Assembly (NCBI GenBank): GCA_017554235.1
Contig: JAFZIV010000032.1
Coordinates: 1-62,293, forward strand
From: Selenomonadaceae bacterium
GTDB taxonomy: Bacteria; Bacillota; Negativicutes; Selenomonadales; Selenomonadaceae
Length of the DNA: 62,293 nucleotides
Direction of reading: 5' to 3'
Under the pieces are notes generated by a model that did not search any database, was not told the origin of the DNA, and saw only the letters and a list, made by a program, of their open reading frames with translations. Below, piece by piece: positions 48,414 to 59,081 of the stretch (its first letter is position 1; every line of letters starts with the position of its first letter). Made by a program: the position numbers and the translations under genes.

Positions 48414-51400
48414 TTATTCTGTCTTACGTTCAATTAAACTGTTCGTTTCTAAGTCTGCATCATACATTTTGCCTTGAATAAGGAAACCTGCGCCGTTATG
48501 TCCGTCTACCGTTAATTCCGCCCCCGACGCTAAACCTATTTTCGTAGCTCCTGCCGTTACAGATAATGACGTTATATTATCCAGTGTCACGTCCATAAGA
48601 TTTATAAAATCATTCGCGGCAGCTCCGTATATCGTGTCAAATCCGGAATTGTAACCGAACATAAAACAATCTGCACCTGCTCCGCCTATCAGCGTATCTT
48701 CTGCGCCATTGCCTCCGTATATGCTGGTACCTTCATTACCTGCTATAATTACGTTCGACTGCTCATTTGCGCCGGAAATTACTTCGTAGCCGCTTACCAA
48801 CTGCCCGTTAATTTCGCCGCCACTTCCTGCCATATATACGTGTGCCCAGAAATTACCTTCGCCGTCACCAACGTCTATAATTTGGTCGCGTATACTCTGC
48901 AAAATCAAATTACCTTCACCTGAATTTATTATCACGTCATCATTTGAAAAGCTGAATCCTTCATACGACGCCGCTCCAAAATTCAACTTGTCGCCCGTCC
49001 TTGCATTAGTGATAACGCCTGAACCGTTAGTATAAAGGAAAGTGTCTTGTCCGTCGCCGCCTTGCAAAGTGTTATCGCCTTCGCCCTTGCCGCCATATAA
49101 ACTTGAACCACTCCCCGACGCTATTAACATATTCGACGCATTATTTGCACCAATTATTACTTCATATACCGATACGCCACGCCCGTCTAACGTTCCGCCT
49201 TCTGCCGCCATGTAACCATAAGCGATTATGTTTCCATTACCGTCCGTAAATGACATTATCTTCCCGCGTACATTTTCCAATGTTAAATTGCCGTCCGTCG
49301 TTGTCACTATGAAATTGTCCGCGCTTACACTTATACCAGTTACATTGCCTACTTCATTAAGTGAAACTGTTTGGTCTGGTGTGTAATTGCTTATAACCCT
49401 GTTTCCTCCACTATAACTGTATACGCCGCCTGTGCCGTCCTCACTGCTTCCCGTTGCCTCTATCGTTGATGTAGCATTTGGATTACTGCTACTTCCACCC
49501 GTTTGCGTTACTACTGTACTGCTCCCATTATTCGTAGAACTTGAACTGCTTCCACTGCTTGACGAACTGCTACTGCTACTTGATGATGAACTGCTACTCG
49601 GACGCGTTGTCGTCGTACTCGTTGATGAACCTGTGTTCCTAATTGGGGAACTTGAACTACTTCCGCTTGAACCGGATGAACCTGTATTCCGAATCGGCGA
49701 ACTTGAACTTGATGAACTGCTACTTGAACTTGAGCCACTGCCGCTTGAACTTGAACTACTGCCACTTGAACTTGATGAACTGCTACTTGAACTTGAGCCA
49801 CTGCCGCTTGAACCTGAACCACTGCTACTTGAACTTGAGCCACTACCACTTGAACCTGAACCACTACCGCTGGAACTTGAGCCACTACCTGAAGTAGTTG
49901 AGCTTGAACCACTGCCTGATGTAGTTGAACTTGAATCGCCACCCGCTGTCGTTGCAGTATAAATGTATGTATTAGGCGTTATAATTCCTGCCGCATTTTT
50001 AATCTTAATTTGCTTATTCGCCGCCGACGCCAATGTTACATTTCCTGAACCAACTTGCACAATAACATTTTTATTTATGTCCGCGTATATCGAATCTATT
50101 ACCCCGTCCGTTATGTGCAATACGTCGCTGGAATTGAAATTGGTAATTATATCGTTGCCGTCTCCGTCCGCATATTGGTAAGTATGCTCCGAACTGTCAC
50201 CCGTTATAGTGTCATTTCCTGTCCCGCCTATTACTGTAACGTCGTATGCGTCCGCGCCCAAGCTGATATGGTCATCACCATCACCCGCATATACCGTTAC
50301 GTGCGAGCCGCGATTCTTTATCAAGTCATTTCCTGCGCCACCGTCTACAGTTACCGTTGCGCCCGTATTAGTCACTGTGTCATTGCCGTCTCCTGCAAGC
50401 ACCAAAGCTTTATTCCCGCTGTTCGTTATCGCGTCATTTCCGCCTAATGCGTCAATTTCAAATCCTTCTTCAGCATTCGTCAACGTGTCATTTTCTTCCG
50501 TACCTGTTATTATCTTCTGCCCATATACCGCCGTTGTAACTGAACCGTCAGAATCCATTACAGTTATTTCTTTGTCCTTGTAATTTTGGAAGGTTATCGA
50601 CCCGTTATTTATGAAAACGATAACGTCATTGTCTATCAGTTTTGAACCCGTTATATATCCGTCAACTATCGAAACTGTATCGTAACTTGTGTAGCCTACA
50701 ATCAAATCATCGCCGTCGCCTGCGCTATATTCAAACACGTGCGCCGCGCTGTCATTGAAAATCGTATCATTTCCGCCTCCGCCAATTACCGTCGTATTCG
50801 TTACACCGGTTGAGGACGAGCCAAGCGATACCATGTCATTTCCTTCATCGCCTCTTACATATACGTCTGTACCTGTGCTGAAAATCTTATCATCGCCAAG
50901 ACTGCCATATACCGTTACGTAATTGCCCGTACTGTAAATGGTATCCATTCCAAGTCCGCCGTCTATCGTTACGTGCGAACCAATATTATTTATGCTGTCA
51001 TTGCCGCTTTCTCCAAGTGCCTCAACCTCTGAACCCGTGTTCAATATCGTATCGTCGCCCTGTCCGCCGTTAAGCGTCGCAGGTGAACCCGTATTCCTTA
51101 TTGAATCGTCTCCCGCATATCCGTGTATACGAGCATATCCTTCGCTGTTATCTATCGTATCAGGACCGCCCGTGCCGTTGATTATCACGCGATTATAATT
51201 TTCCGTCGTGACTGTCCCTCTCGAATCCTTTACCGTTATCTCAAGGTCTCTAGCATTTTTCAGCGTAACTGCGCCCGCGTTATCTTCATTGCCAATATAG
51301 AAAATTATATCCGTTCCGACTACAGTTGTATTTGTTATCGAGCCTTCAACTACTTGGAAAGTATCTTCTGCCTTAAATCCGTAAATAACATCATTACCGT

Positions 51401-54400
51401 CGCCTGCCGCATAACGATAAACATTTCCGCTATTATCCGCGTAAATTATGTCATCGCCCTTGCCGCCTTCTATCGTCACATTTTCCGCATCACTTGATAT
51501 ACTGATTCGGTCTGCGTCTCCTCCTCCGTTTGCCATTACACTTGAGCCGGTATTGATTATCGTATCTGTACCATTGCCGCCAGTAATCTTAACGTTTTCA
51601 CCGTCATTGCGAATTGTATTTGAACCGTCTCCGCCGATTATCGTTACGTTTGCCGCTATGTTCGCTACTCTGTTATCTCCCGCACCTGTGATTATCGTCG
51701 TATCAGAACCGCTATTTGTTATATCGTCATAACCTGCTCCCGCGTCTACATATGCTCCAACGCCGCTGTTGATTATCGTATCATTGCCGCTGTCGCCGTA
51801 AACGGTTGCTTTTGTTCCTTCGTTATTTATCGAATCATTAGCGTCTCCGCCGTAAACTACCGCCTTTTCTCCGGCGTTGCTTAATGTGTCTGCTTCGTTG
51901 CCGCCGTCAAGCGTTACACCCGTGCCACTATTAATTATCGTATCGTTGCCGCCGTATGCTTTTATCGTGTAATTCGGTTGCGTATTTACAAATTCATCAT
52001 CATCATTTGTGCCTTCTATCAGCAAGCGTCCGTAAATTTCGGTAGTGGTGTTGCCCTCCTTGTCCATTACCTGAATACCCTTGCCGTCAAAATCTTTTAT
52101 CCGAATCAGACCTTGATTAGCTCCGTCCGCAATATAAATTATTACGTCGCCGTTGTTTACGGTTGACCCTGAAATACTTCCTTCCGTTATATGGATTATA
52201 TCCGTTGGGCTGTAGTTTACAATGGTGTCGTCGCCGTCGCCCTGCGCATACTCAAATATATTCCCAAGTCCACTGCTGTAAATTACTTCATTTCCTTGAC
52301 CGCCTACTACCGTTACATATTTTGTATCTGCTCCTAAACTTATTTCGTCATCTTCTGCACCAGTGTCTATGTAGGTTCTATCAGCATTTTGAATAACATA
52401 ATCGTTACCCGCGTCGCCTATTATTGTCGTATCGCTAGATTCATTTATTATCGTATCGTCGCCCGAGCCGAGATTAATATACGCGTGGACAGCTTCTGCG
52501 CGGTTATTTATGCTGTCATTATCTGCACCGGCGTCAATGCTGACTGTCGACGCCGCATTTACTATCTTATCTGCTCCTGTTCCCGCACTGATTATAATGT
52601 CACTGCCGCTACTTGAAATCGAATCGTCTTCCGCACCCGCTGTTATCGTGACCAGCGAACCTCTTACCGCGATTATGTTTGCTCCATTTCCAGAGTTAAT
52701 GACAATGTTCGCCGCACCGTCTACCGCGTTAATGGTGTCATTGCCGTCGCCGCTGTCTATCGTGACATTGCTTGCTATATTGTGAATACTGTCTGCGCCA
52801 AGTCCGCCGCTTATTGAAACATATGACGCAGTATTTTTAATCGTGTCATCGCCGTTATCGCCGCCTGCCATTACACTTTCTGCTGTGTTTGTAATGTAGT
52901 CGTCATCATCGCCGCCCAATATCCTTGTGTTTGCCGCATTATTTGTTATCGTGTCATTGCCTGCAAGTCCCATTATATAGGCTCGCAGTCCGTCATTTGT
53001 AATTGTATCCGCACCTTCGCCGCCGCTGATTGTGACATTTTCGCCGCTGTAGTTGATTAAAGTATCGTCGCCAGCTCCTCCGTACATTGAAATTGAATCG
53101 GCACTATTATGAATGTAGTCAAGCCCTTCACCGCCGTCAATGGTTGCGTAAGTGGAGCGATTAACTATTGAGTCAGCACCCGCGCCGCCGACCATTGAAA
53201 CTTTTGAGCCGGTATTTTGAATGTAATCGTTACCGTCTCCGCCGTCAACAGTTACAGTATCTGCGGTATTTATAATGGTGTCCTTATCAGCGTCGCCAAA
53301 AATTTTTACTGCACCGCCGCTATTGTCTACGTAATCGCCGCCAGCTCCGCCGTATACCGTGACATAAGCCGCTGTATTCGTAATCGTATCCGCGCCGTCT
53401 AATCCGTCAATGGCAAGGGTAGCTTTATCGTTTTCCATAAAGTCATTTACGGAAGTTCCGCTACGATAAACTTGTATGCCGTCATGGAAAATTGTTTTAA
53501 CGCCGGTGTACTTTTCTCCGCTGATTGTTACGCCTTCTGATGCACGGTCTTCATCGGAATTTATGACTGTTACAACATTTTTAGCCGCTGAAGTTTTAGT
53601 AAAGCCTTCAAGATTAATTGTTCCTATTGTTGCACTTGCTGATTTTCCCGCATAACCTAATCCAATACCGACGCCATTTTCAGAGGATTCAGCTGTAAGA
53701 GTGGAGTCGCCGCCTATTGAGATATTACCGACAAAATTGTCACCGCCCGACGCATAACCGCTACCTACACCTGCGCCGTACTTCGCGGAAGTTGCCGTAA
53801 TGTTAGCCGTGCCATTAATGAGGATGTCCCCGACGGACGTTGATTTATTTTTATCTGAAATACCTGTACCGATTGCCGCGCCATTGGTTGAAGTAGCAGT
53901 GATAGTTCCTTTGTTAATGGTAATGTCGCCCGTTTCGCCGTACTTACCTGCACCAATACCTGCGCCTTCCTCACTGTTAGCAGTAAGTGTACCGCAAGAA
54001 ATTGTAATGTTTCCAACTTTGCCGCTTGTACCAGAACCAATGCCCGCACCTTCGGACGCGCCCGTAGAACCGCTTGCCGTATTGACAATGCCCGATGTTG
54101 AAATGGAAATATCGCCCGTCGTGCCGCTATTACCTGAGCCGATACCTGCGCCCGTCTTGCCGCCTGTAGCAGAAGTAATTATCGTCGCTCCGCTGATTGA
54201 AATGTTGCCGGTCTTACCTTTGTTACCTGAACCAATCGCCGCGCCATTAGTGCCGCCGTAAGCTTGCGTGATAGTTCCGCCAGTAATTGAAATGTTGCCA
54301 ACAGTTGAGCCGCCGCCCGAACCAATAGCCGCGCCGTTAGATGCAGCAGTAGCAGAGATTGTACCGCCGTTAATTACAATGTTGCCCGTCGTGCCCGTGT

Positions 54401-57400
54401 AAGTGTTGGGAGAAGAAACATAACCTGAACCAATCGCCGCACCGTTGGAAGAATTTGCAGTAATATTGCCGCCGCTGATTTTAATTTCGCCAGCGTCGCC
54501 GTTGTAGCTTGAACCAATCGCCGCGCCGTAATCAGAAGAGGCATTAATCGTTCCGGCAGTAATTGTCACGTTGCCCATTTTAGAGCCTGAACCGGCACCA
54601 ATAGCCGCGCCGTTAGTGCCTGCATTAGCTGTGATAGTTCCGCCGGTGATAACGAGATTAGCTTCAGAAGTTTCATTGGCATTAGTACCGATACCTGCAC
54701 CGTTTTGACCTGCATTGACGGTAAGAGAGCCGCCTTGACCTTGTAAAGAAAGTCCGCCGCCGATATGAATGACAGCGGCATTAGCGTCAGTGGTAGTCAA
54801 TTTAGTTTCAGTACCTGCAAGTTTAAGAATGTTAGAATCGCCTGAACCGAATGTAACGACATTTCCTGAAGTATTATTGATGATTAAATTGCGAAGAGTT
54901 AAATTGGCATTGTCAACGTTGGAAATGATATGGACGTTGGAAAATTCGTTCGGCAAGCCGTTAGCTTTGGTACCGCCGTAAATTGTCACGGCTTCGGTAG
55001 TATCAATTTTGATATTGCCGTTAAATCCCTCGTCAAGGGTAATAGTGCCGCCCTTAAGAATAGCTAAACTCCAAGTTGAACTGTCATCAGCTTGAAAAGT
55101 TCCGTCTTCAAATGCAAGTTTACTGCCGGAATAAGAAACAGAATTTTTAGAAGTGGGATTATAAACGGTAATGCCGGTGTCAGAATTGCCGTTGTTAATA
55201 ATGACGTTGGAAGTAACATTGGGAGTTGAAGTATCGCCCGACAAAGAAATAACCGAAGTATTAGAACTGTAATGTGCATCGATACCGACTTTGTGAACGG
55301 AAGTTGCTGTAACCTGCGCGTCATCACGAATAGTAATGTTGCCTAAAGAAGTAGTCGCCGCACCGGCACCGATACCTGCGCCGTAAGAATCAGATTTAGC
55401 GATAACGGTAGAAGTATCCTTAATGGTGATAGCCCCGACAGAGCCTGTTGCACCGGAACCGATAGCCGCACCGTTAGCAGTGGTGTTAGCAGTAATTTTA
55501 ACTTCATCAGCAATGGAAATATCACCGGCTGACGAATTATAACCTGAACCGATAGCCGCCGCGCCGTTAGAATAAGAATCATTTGTAGCTAAAGTATTTT
55601 TAGCAGTGACTTCAACAGAATCAGCGAATGAAATTTTGCCTACAGAACCGCTTGCACCTGAACCGATCGCCGCGCCATTACCTGAAGTCGTAGCAGTGAT
55701 AGTAGTGTTAGAACCTTCAAAGGAAACATTGCCTGCGCTTGAAGAATAACCTGAACCAATGCCCGCGCCGTGATAAGCCGTCGCATCGATTGTTGAATTT
55801 GAAATGGAAATATTTTCGACAGTAGAATTATCATTACCAGAACCAATAGCTGCGCCCTGTTGAGAGTTGGTAGCAGTGACATTAGAGCCGTTGATAGAAA
55901 TGTTAAGAGCAGTAGCCTTTTGACCTGCACCGATACCCGCACCTTCAGCAGAAGTGGCATTAATGGTTGAGGTATTGATAGAAATGTTATCCGAAGTAGA
56001 ATTTTCAGTACCGGAACCGATAGCCGCGCCGTTGGTAGAAGTAGCCTTAACATTAGAATCAGTAATGGTGATAGTGCCGACAGAGCCGCCTGTACGACCT
56101 GAACCGATAGCAGCACCGTCAGCGGCAGTAGCAGTAATAGTACCGCCTGTAATGGTAATGTCGCCGACTTGTGCGCCGTAACCAGAACCGATAGCCGCGC
56201 CCTGTTCGCCGGTAGCAATAATAGTGCCGGAAGTGTTAATGGTAATGTCAGGAGTTGACGACTTGTAATTGTAATCAGTACCGATAGCGGCAGAATTACC
56301 GCTTGCTGAAACGATTAATGAATCAGTAGAGGCAGGGTTGGTAATGGTGAGACCGCCGCCGACATTAATCGCCGCGTAGTTTGAATTAGTAGCAGTTAAA
56401 AGGTTATTGCCGGAGAAAGTAAGTTTATTTTCAGTGCCTGTTCCGAAAGTTATAATGTTTTCGGAAGTGATGTTAGCAGTTTCATTATCGACAGTAAGAT
56501 TTTTTATCGTCAAGTCAATGTCAGCGACAACAGCGGCAATTTTAATACCAGCGAGGTTGCCGGAAGTTTCGCCGTCAATGGTAACCGCGTCAGCAGTGTT
56601 GATGTAGATCGTGCCTGAAAAACCTGTTGGAATAGTGTAAGTACCGCTTGAATCGATAGTAATGCTTGCGGTTGAAGTTTCAGAAGTCCATTTACCGTCC
56701 TCAAAAGTCAGTGAACTTGAGCCGGTGTAAGTAGTGCCGTTAATCTCAACGGAGCGGGAAGAATCAGAACTTTCAATGACGACAGTGCTTTTAGTATCCG
56801 TATTTTTGTTAGAATTAAGTTTGATATTACCTGCGGAACTGTAACCCGCGCCCAATCCGATACCTACACCGTTAGAATAAGAAGTTGCAGTAACCTTCGC
56901 GTCATCGCCGATAGTGATATTGCCTACGGAACTTTCGCTTGAAGTGTCGGGAGCGTAACCGGCACCGATACCCGCGCCGTAACGAGTGGAAGAGGCGGTA
57001 ACCTGCGCGTGTGAATTGATAGTGATTGCGCCGGAATTACCAGAAACACCTGAACCGATACCTGCGCCGTAATTTGAAGACGCGGAGGAGACGACTGCAT
57101 TTGCATTGATGTTAATGCTTGAAACAGAACCTAAGTAACCTGAACCGATACCTGCGCCGTTATTGGTAGCAGACGCAGTAATCGTGCCGCCGGTAATGTT
57201 GATAGCACCGATTGAACCTTCTGCGCCTGAACCGAGTGCCGCACCGTTGGCAGAATAAGCATTGACAGTACCGCCTGAAATGGTCAAGCTTGCCGCGTTA
57301 TTATCTTCTTTATAGTCAGTACCGATAGCCGCCGCTGTACCATTAGCCCGCGCAGTTAAAGTACCGTCGCCGTAAATAGTGAGACCTTTACCGATATTTA

Positions 57401-58802
57401 TAGTAGCGGCAGTATTTGAATTGGTTAAGGTATTAGTGCCGATAACTTCTAAAACGGAACTGCTTTCAGTGCCGCCAAAATCAATAACGCTGTCAACGGT
57501 GTTAGTGACATTTAAGCCTTTGATAGTGAGGGTAACTTTTGAGGCATTAGCACCAACTTTGATGTAAACGTTTTGAAGGTTACCGGCTGATGAAGCGTCG
57601 ATAGTAACGGGAGCGGCAGTGTTAATTACGATAGTGCCGTTGTAACCTGAAGAGATTTTATAAGTACCGCTTGAATCGATAGAATAATTTGAGTTGCCGG
57701 AAAAAGTTTTGTCTTCGAGAATTTCAGATTCTGCAAGAGTTTCAGAACCTTGTTCAGCGAGATAGCGCAGGAACATATAACCGCCCGCGTAATTGGCAAC
57801 AGTGCCGCTTGAAGTTTTAGTCAAGCTTAAAGCACTTTGCAAAGAAGTTGGGTTATTGACGAGCGAAGTAATAGCAGATTTGCGGAAATCGTCAACGCCG
57901 TGAGTAAGTTCAGCAATACCCTCTTTGAAAAAAACCGGCAGTTTGTAAAAGTAATCAATTTTGGACGCCATAATAGCGTGAGTAAGTTCGTGGGCTAAAG
58001 TCCTGTCAAGGTAAATACTAGCACCATCGGTTGAACCGTTTTTATTATCAGCGGAAAGATTTTTGAAATATCTGTCCGTATTGATATGCAAAACTAAATC
58101 GGTAGTTTCGCCGGTTGAGGAATCATAAAAGTATTGAACGGCGGCGAGGGTTGAAGAACCGAGAATGCCATTTGTATCGAAATTTACTGTAATTTCGGTA
58201 GCAGTAGTATCAGAATCGTTGAAAGAAAAGCCGTAAGATTCTTCAATGAGATTCATACATTCATCAATCCACCAACTGTAAAGACCTTGAATAATAGTTT
58301 GTTGGTCAGTGGTTAAATCTTCTTTATCAGGAAAGTTGACGGTTAAGCCGCGAATAGTGAAGGAATTGCCGTCGGGGTAGGAAGAAGAACCGCTTTCAGG
58401 GACAATATCTTCAGCGTTTTTGGAAGAAGAGCCGCCCGCATCAGAGCCTGTAATTGCGCCGGTATCTTCATTGGTTAAGATAATTCCGCATTTATCCTTA
58501 AGAAAATCTGTTGTAGAATCAGCGGCTTTAAGGTCAGAAATCATTTGGTTTATTGCGTCCTGCGCGGAGTTGAAATTGGAGCAAGCCTTAACAGCCTCAT
58601 CAATAGCGGCAGAACCTTTTAAAGTGGTTTTATCGAGAGCCGCCATAAATTTTTGTATGGTATCGATAGGAGCTTTTCCGTCTTCATACAAATTCAGCGT
58701 TTCAGAAGTTGAATTATCCTGCGCGGAAATATTATCTCTATCAATCGTGTTATCGCCGTCGATAATACCGATAAATTCACTTAAAATATTTTTATTCGAC
58801 AT
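48414..58802 (-). CDS. Giant RTX-like secreted protein with N-terminal HExxH peptidase-like domain
   Basis: About 3462 residues, without a signal peptide. In order: a helical lead; a metallopeptidase-like domain with HELTH at about 271-275 and an FFKEGIAELTHG glutamate segment near 291-302; from about 370 to 1720 three blocks that each begin with an SGTYxIxxGxxGTIxINTxxxVTID segment followed by GAAIGSG repeats, a beta-helix-like array; from about 1785 to 2940 GGxGxDxI RTX-like repeats in four larger modules; a Ser/Gly linker at about 2950-3095; and two final RTX-type modules. This layout suggests calcium-folded export by a type I system, which is absent here. Start ATG at 58802 follows AGGTGA. 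Function is likely adhesion with proteolysis, which is inference. Confidence 0.85.
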   Translation of the reverse strand: MSNKNILSEFIGIIDGDNTIDRDNISAQDNSTSETLNLYEDGKAPIDTIQKFMAALDKTTLKGSAAIDEAVKACSNFNSAQDAINQMISDLKAADSTTDFLKDKCGIILTNEDTGAITGSDAGGSSSKNAEDIVPESGSSSYPDGNSFTIRGLTVNFPDKEDLTTDQQTIIQGLYSWWIDECMNLIEESYGFSFNDSDTTATEITVNFDTNGILGSSTLAAVQYFYDSSTGETTDLVLHINTDRYFKNLSADNKNGSTDGASIYLDRTLAHELTHAIMASKIDYFYKLPVFFKEGIAELTHGVDDFRKSAITSLVNNPTSLQSALSLTKTSSGTVANYAGGYMFLRYLAEQGSETLAESEILEDKTFSGNSNYSIDSSGTYKISSGYNGTIVINTAAPVTIDASSAGNLQNVYIKVGANASKVTLTIKGLNVTNTVDSVIDFGGTESSSVLEVIGTNTLTNSNTAATINIGKGLTIYGDGTLTARANGTAAAIGTDYKEDNNAASLTISGGTVNAYSANGAALGSGAEGSIGAINITGGTITASATNNGAGIGSGYLGSVSSININANAVVSSASSNYGAGIGSGVSGNSGAITINSHAQVTASSTRYGAGIGAGYAPDTSSESSVGNITIGDDAKVTATSYSNGVGIGLGAGYSSAGNIKLNSNKNTDTKSTVVIESSDSSRSVEINGTTYTGSSSLTFEDGKWTSETSTASITIDSSGTYTIPTGFSGTIYINTADAVTIDGETSGNLAGIKIAAVVADIDLTIKNLTVDNETANITSENIITFGTGTENKLTFSGNNLLTATNSNYAAINVGGGLTITNPASTDSLIVSASGNSAAIGTDYNYKSSTPDITINTSGTIIATGEQGAAIGSGYGAQVGDITITGGTITATAADGAAIGSGRTGGSVGTITITDSNVKATSTNGAAIGSGTENSTSDNISINTSTINATSAEGAGIGAGQKATALNISINGSNVTATNSQQGAAIGSGNDNSTVENISISNSTIDATAYHGAGIGSGYSSSAGNVSFEGSNTTITATTSGNGAAIGSGASGSVGKISFADSVEVTAKNTLATNDSYSNGAAAIGSGYNSSAGDISIADEVKITANTTANGAAIGSGATGSVGAITIKDTSTVIAKSDSYGAGIGAGAATTSLGNITIRDDAQVTATSVHKVGIDAHYSSNTSVISLSGDTSTPNVTSNVIINNGNSDTGITVYNPTSKNSVSYSGSKLAFEDGTFQADDSSTWSLAILKGGTITLDEGFNGNIKIDTTEAVTIYGGTKANGLPNEFSNVHIISNVDNANLTLRNLIINNTSGNVVTFGSGDSNILKLAGTETKLTTTDANAAVIHIGGGLSLQGQGGSLTVNAGQNGAGIGTNANETSEANLVITGGTITANAGTNGAAIGAGSGSKMGNVTITAGTINASSDYGAAIGSSYNGDAGEIKISGGNITANSSNGAAIGSGYVSSPNTYTGTTGNIVINGGTISATAASNGAAIGSGGGSTVGNISITGGTITQAYGGTNGAAIGSGNKGKTGNISISGATIITSATGGKTGAGIGSGNSGTTGDISISTSGIVNTASGSTGASEGAGIGSGTSGKVGNITISCGTLTANSEEGAGIGAGKYGETGDITINKGTITATSTNGAAIGTGISDKNKSTSVGDILINGTANITATSAKYGAGVGSGYASGGDNFVGNISIGGDSTLTAESSENGVGIGLGYAGKSASATIGTINLEGFTKTSAAKNVVTVINSDEDRASEGVTISGEKYTGVKTIFHDGIQVYRSGTSVNDFMENDKATLAIDGLDGADTITNTAAYVTVYGGAGGDYVDNSGGAVKIFGDADKDTIINTADTVTVDGGDGNDYIQNTGSKVSMVGGAGADSIVNRSTYATIDGGEGLDYIHNSADSISMYGGAGDDTLINYSGENVTISGGEGADTITNDGLRAYIMGLAGNDTITNNAANTRILGGDDDDYITNTAESVMAGGDNGDDTIKNTASYVSISGGLGADSIHNIASNVTIDSGDGNDTINAVDGAANIVINSGNGANIIAVRGSLVTITAGAEDDSISSSGSDIIISAGTGADKIVNAASTVSIDAGADNDSINNRAEAVHAYINLGSGDDTIINESSDTTIIGDAGNDYVIQNADRTYIDTGAEDDEISLGADTKYVTVVGGQGNEVIYSSGLGNIFEYAQGDGDDTIVNYSPTDIIHITEGSISGSTVNNGDVIIYIADGANQGLIRIKDFDGKGIQVMDKEGNTTTEIYGRLLIEGTNDDDEFVNTQPNYTIKAYGGNDTIINSGTGVTLDGGNEADTLSNAGEKAVVYGGDANDSINNEGTKATVYGDSGNDTIINSGVGAYVDAGAGYDDITNSGSDTTIITGAGDNRVANIAANVTIIGGDGSNTIRNDGENVKITGGNGTDTIINTGSSVMANGGGDADRISISSDAENVTIEGGKGDDIIYADNSGNVYRYAAGDGNDVIYGFKAEDTFQVVEGSITNTTVVGTDIIFYIGNEDNAGAVTLKNARDLEITVKDSRGTVTTENYNRVIINGTGGPDTIDNSEGYARIHGYAGDDSIRNTGSPATLNGGQGDDTILNTGSEVEALGESGNDSINNIGSHVTIDGGLGMDTIYSTGNYVTVYGSLGDDKIFSTGTDVYVRGDEGNDMVSLGSSSTGVTNTTVIGGGGNDTIFNDSAAHVFEYSAGDGDDLIVGYTSYDTVSIVDGYITGSKLIDNDVIVFINNGSITFQNYKDKEITVMDSDGSVTTAVYGQKIITGTEENDTLTNAEEGFEIDALGGNDAITNSGNKALVLAGDGNDTVTNTGATVTVDGGAGNDLIKNRGSHVTVYAGDGDDHISLGADAYDVTVIGGTGNDTITGDSSEHTYQYADGDGNDIITNFNSSDVLHITDGVIDSIYADINKNVIVQVGSGNVTLASAANKQIKIKNAAGIITPNTYIYTATTAGGDSSSTTSGSGSSSTTSGSGSSSSGSGSGSSGSGSSSSSSGSGSSGSGSSSSSSSSSSSGSSSSSSGSGSSSSSSSSSSSSPIRNTGSSGSSGSSSSSPIRNTGSSTSTTTTRPSSSSSSSSSSSSSSSGSSSSSTNNGSSTVVTQTGGSSSNPNATSTIEATGSSEDGTGGVYSYSGGNRVISNYTPDQTVSLNEVGNVTGISVSADNFIVTTTDGNLTLENVRGKIMSFTDGNGNIIAYGYMAAEGGTLDGRGVSVYEVIIGANNASNMLIASGSGSSLYGGKGEGDNTLQGGDGQDTFLYTNGSGVITNARTGDKLNFGAASYEGFSFSNDDVIINSGEGNLILQSIRDQIIDVGDGEGNFWAHVYMAGSGGEINGQLVSGYEVISGANEQSNVIIAGNEGTSIYGGNGAEDTLIGGAGADCFMFGYNSGFDTIYGAAANDFINLMDVTLDNITSLSVTAGATKIGLASGAELTVDGHNGAGFLIQGKMYDADLETNSLIERKTE
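49520..49945 (-). repeat. Ser/Gly low-complexity linker of the giant gene
   Basis: Six-base units encode SSSGSG-type sequence; SPIRNTGSS occurs twice. It joins the RTX array to the C-terminal modules. Repeat boundaries are approximate. Confidence 0.8.
49970..53420 (-). repeat. RTX-like repeat array of the giant gene
   Basis: Runs of GGxGxDxI units (for example GGAGADSI, GGEGADTI) spaced by about 20 residues. Four longer modules each end in an FEYxxGDGDDxI strand, a DVIxxI stretch and a Y-rich strand ending I-x-GT. Boundaries approximate. Confidence 0.8.
53640..57600 (-). repeat. GAAIGSG repeat array of the giant gene
   Basis: Dozens of units of about 22-25 residues, each close to ITxTAxNGAAIGSGxxGSVGxITIxxGT. 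Three carbohydrate-binding-like blocks restart the array near 57.65, 56.62 and 55.03 kb. Boundaries approximate. Confidence 0.8.
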
Positions 58803-58851
58803 ATCTATCACCTATTCTGTATCTAAAAATTTTCGAGCTAAATTTGAGTAA

Positions 58852-58880
58852 AGTTTACCATTTCATATAATTCTTTTCAA
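58852..58880 (-). promoter_or_regulatory. Promoter for the giant gene
   Basis: Minus strand TTGAAA (58880-58875), 17-bp spacer, TAAACT (58857-58852), about 50 bp before the start. The remaining divergent gap to 59081 is AT-rich. Confidence 0.65.
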
Positions 58881-59007
58881 TATTTATCGATTAGTTTAAT
58901 GAAAAATTAATCTTCTGCCCCTGTAACTTATACGAAAATTTTTAATGGATATTAAGGGGTAAAAGTAGAAACTCTTCCCTAATTCCTTTTTCCTTAAAAA
59001 AATTTTC

Positions 59008-59036
59008 TTGAAAGATTTTGCATAACCTTATATAAT
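59008..59036 (+). promoter_or_regulatory. Promoter for paaK-ACT operon
   Basis: TTGAAA (59008-59013), 17-bp spacer, TATAAT (59031-59036), 45 bp before the start. Confidence 0.75.
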
Positions 59037-59081
59037 ATTTATGTTCTAAAACAAACAGAAATTTTAATGTGAGGTAATTTT

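Noticed and set aside
49432-49962. Plus-strand open frame of 176 codons over the Ser/Gly linker
   Set aside because: It is a mirror of the Ser-rich codons (Leu/Glu-rich), low in complexity, and lacks a start site.
55640-56218. 192-codon minus-strand frame inside the giant gene
   Set aside because: It is a frame-shifted shadow of the GAAIGSG repeats; its repetitive Leu/Val composition follows from the repeat DNA.
49520-57600. Possible CRISPR array
   Set aside because: The repeats are coding, in frame and degenerate, with no regular identical repeat-spacer pattern and no cas genes.
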